Source of the DNA: Plantago elongata
Taxonomy: Eukaryota > Streptophyta > Magnoliopsida > Lamiales > Plantaginaceae
Assembly: GCA_036897095.1 (NCBI GenBank)
Contig: JAYMSP010003103.1
Span: 1 to 21,071 of the forward strand
Direction of reading: 5' to 3'
Length of the DNA: 21,071 nucleotides
The position numbers and the translations under genes were made by a program. Below, in pieces: positions 19,529-21,071 of this stretch. Numbering within the stretch: position 1 is the stretch's first letter; each line of letters starts with the position of its first letter. The notes below the pieces were generated by a model. It was not told the origin of the DNA, searched no databases, and saw nothing but the letters and a program-made list of their open reading frames with translations.

Positions 19529-20497
19529 TTAACTACTAGTTTTTGTGGTTTGGTATGGAGAAGGATTTCAAAATCTATGTTACAATCAATGAAGGCATCC
19601 AGAAAAGTTTTTATTCTCAGCTTTTTCCTCGAAGCCTTATGCAGTGCTTTCAGAGGAACACCATAAAGGAATTGAAAAAGGAATAAAAACAGGTTGAATG
19701 TGAAGCTGGAGTTACAAACCTCAGTGAGTTGCTTTGTAACCCTCTCGAAGGATTGCGTTAACCGTCTGTTTGTTATGGTAAACAAGTGTGTGAAGTTAGC
19801 ATCATGCAGAAACTTTTGAAATATTCAGAATTACCATGTTATTTGTATAATAAGCTCACAGTATCTATTTTGTGATGGTTACTGGAAGTCTGGAACAGTT
19901 CTGAGTTGTCCCAGAACAGGAGTGAACAAAGATGTCTTATTTTATATATCGGTCTTACCCTCTCACCATTGATGGTATTGTAGGTAATGGAATATCTTAT
20001 ATTACTCCGCACATTTACAAAATATCTTATATTAGTCCATACATTTACAGGTGAATGTGTCTGTCTACTCCATACATTCACCACCTTTTCTAGCAATTTG
20101 CTTGCTAGTTGCTGCAGATCATAATGCGAAGTGCGAAAAATGTATTCAGTCTGGTCATAACTTCATATGATGAGGAAATTTAGGGACCATTGATACAGTT
20201 TTCTAACCCACAGTTTGTAGTGTGTTGATTTCGTTATGAAATGAGGCATATTTTGGTTTGGTAGGTGGAATGATAGATAGCTTATCTAACATGCTCATAC
20301 ATGATCATAGCGCAAACTTTACCATGTAAACCTGCCAACATCCTGATACATGAACAGGTTATATTGCAACCGATGTTCTTTTCATCGGGCTTTACTTTGC
20401 TGTCACAGGGTGATCCAGCTTATATCTGCATACATGTTCAGTTTACAAAACAACATACTGCAACAAATGGAACAATCCAACCACAGTTGGAATCATG
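19529..20497. other. 3' flank of the methylesterase relic, no gene supported
   Basis: Minus-strand open frames at 19480-19785 and 19839-20096 were examined. The first has exon-like patches (SFERVTKQLTE before a GTTTGT, and KASRKKLRIKTFLDAF) but no consistent splice model. The second is mainly the 30-bp repeat below, translated. Neither is reported as a gene. Confidence 0.4.
19991..20050. repeat. Two 30-bp tandem units
   Basis: Positions 19991-20020 and 20021-20050 (AATATCTTATATTA then TCC.. and CATTTACA) match at 26 of 30 bases. A third, partial unit (CTACTCCATACATTCA) follows at about 20073-20088. Confidence 0.8.
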
Positions 20498-20503
20498 TTT
20501 ATT
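20498..20503 (-). terminator. Possible polyadenylation signal
   Basis: AATAAA on the minus strand lies about 35 bases after the stop codon of the methylesterase relic. The spacing is acceptable for a plant 3' end, but the hexamer is common in AT-rich DNA. Confidence 0.3.
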
Positions 20504-20536
20504 TTTAATTTTGACATCATAGGCATCTTATTATGA

Positions 20537-20806
20537 CTAATTATATTTTTCTGCTATCTCCAGCAGACACTGACATAGCTCTTGAGGCTTTGAAAGCATA
20601 GCCATGTGTCAGGCATTTATTTTCTTCACTTCGGCTGCCCCAATGTTTTCGACCATCCAATGTTGGAAACTCTCTGACATTCCATTATCCTTCGTGCACA
20701 CGATGTAAGTTCGTGTTACGGATCCAAATCTATCATCTTAAAATGCACTCTTCTTTGACAAATCCTCTAAGAAAACAGCACTTGGCCTTGCTAATGACTT
20801 AGCCAG
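20537..20806 (-). pseudogene. Methylesterase (MES/SABP2-like) C-terminal fragment, pseudogene
   Basis: The family are alpha/beta-hydrolases that cleave methyl esters of salicylate, jasmonate or IAA; hydroxynitrile lyases are close relatives. The minus strand encodes the last 89 codons in one frame: ARPSAVFLEDLSKKSAF, then DDRFGSVTRTYIVC, TKDNGMSESFQHWM, and the end HMAMLSKPQELCQC / LLEIAEKYN with a TAG. The catalytic Asp (TKD, codon 40) and His (codon 67) are present. Two stops break it: TAA at codon 23 (20738-20740), one change from a Ser codon, and TGA at codon 66 (20609-20611), directly before the His where the family has Asp. The stretch between Asp and His is one codon short. The nucleophile Ser and the first two-thirds are missing: the match stops at 20806, where a different repeat begins. 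Not functional as read. Confidence 0.88.
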
Positions 20807-21071
20807 GGGAGAATTGCAATTTTGGTCCTACAAATGACCGTCCAGTTCGAATACGGTCCTTTTTTTTTCGCGTTTCGAAATAGGGACTAAAAGGACCAAA
20901 GCGGCCGTCTTTTGACGAATTTGAATTTCGTTTTTGGTCCTATGCTGACTGGATCCGTGACATGGACGTTTTGTGATTTTGGTCCTTTGCTGAGTCGGAG
21001 ACGGCGGTGGGCGGATCTGGGAGGAAGAAGAAGGGCTCGGTAGTGGCGGGTGGGGGGCGTTTCCCGGTCAC
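20807..21071. mobile_element. Dispersed 'TTTTGGTCC' repeat, runs off the window
   Basis: The left edge GGGGAGAATTGCAATTTTGGTCC is a common start of a plant repeat family. The motif TTTTGGTCCT recurs at about 20820, 20934 and 20977, with an inverted AAAAGGACCAAA at 20888, and a TGCTGACT/TGCTGAGT phrase follows two of them. The last ~75 bases are GC-rich with several G-runs (GTGGGCGG, CGGGTGGGGGG). The right end, any TIR partner and the target duplication are outside the window, so the class is unknown. Confidence 0.5.

Noticed and set aside
20960-21060. G-quadruplex at the right edge
   Set aside because: G-runs are present but most spacings between them are longer than a standard quadruplex allows.

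Overview
This is an AT-rich stretch of plant nuclear DNA. It carries plant-type mobile elements throughout: a tRNA-Met-primed Ty1-copia LTR, tRNA-derived SINEs, Stowaway- and Harbinger-like MITEs and Helitron ends. It also has one recognisable gene relic, of the plant methylesterase (MES/SABP2-like) family. A eudicot is likely, but nothing here fixes the species. There is no intact protein gene, rRNA, functional tRNA or CRISPR array that I can support. Most open frames are short, start at GTG or TTG, or lie in repeats.

Layout, left to right. Positions 1-216 hold the PBS and LTR of a minus-strand copia element that runs out of the window. Two minus-strand copies of one short tRNA-derived SINE (307-438 and 2451-2543) each keep target-site duplications, and the first has a 30-bp duplication over its A-box side. 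Three members of one TIR family (787-939, 4467-4572, 5465-5651) lie in otherwise featureless DNA. Two blocks of degenerate TTCGGGTC-type repeats (about 7383-7750 and 8638-8990) flank an AT-rich core. A gypsy-like LTR relic sits at about 10656-11152 and an exon-like relic at 12465-12722. A Harbinger-like MITE with TTA duplications occupies 12983-13472.

The most structured region is 13533-14929, a non-autonomous minus-strand Helitron. It contains a ~0.6 kb internal tandem duplication. Its 5' TC end abuts, base to base, the CTAG 3' end of a second Helitron, giving a head-to-tail junction. To the right (15.6-17.6 kb) are minus-strand exon-like segments. They include a TATA box, a 33-codon ATG exon with a GTAAGT donor, and a phase-compatible 126-bp exon, which together could encode a small protein of about 80 residues; this model is speculative.

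The right part holds a TIR element (17948-18519), a Stowaway-like MITE (19268-19526) and the C-terminal 89 codons of a methylesterase with two in-frame stops (20537-20806, minus strand). That relic breaks off exactly where another dispersed repeat begins and runs off the right edge. The genes do not form a pathway; the window is best read as a record of nested transposition and gene decay.
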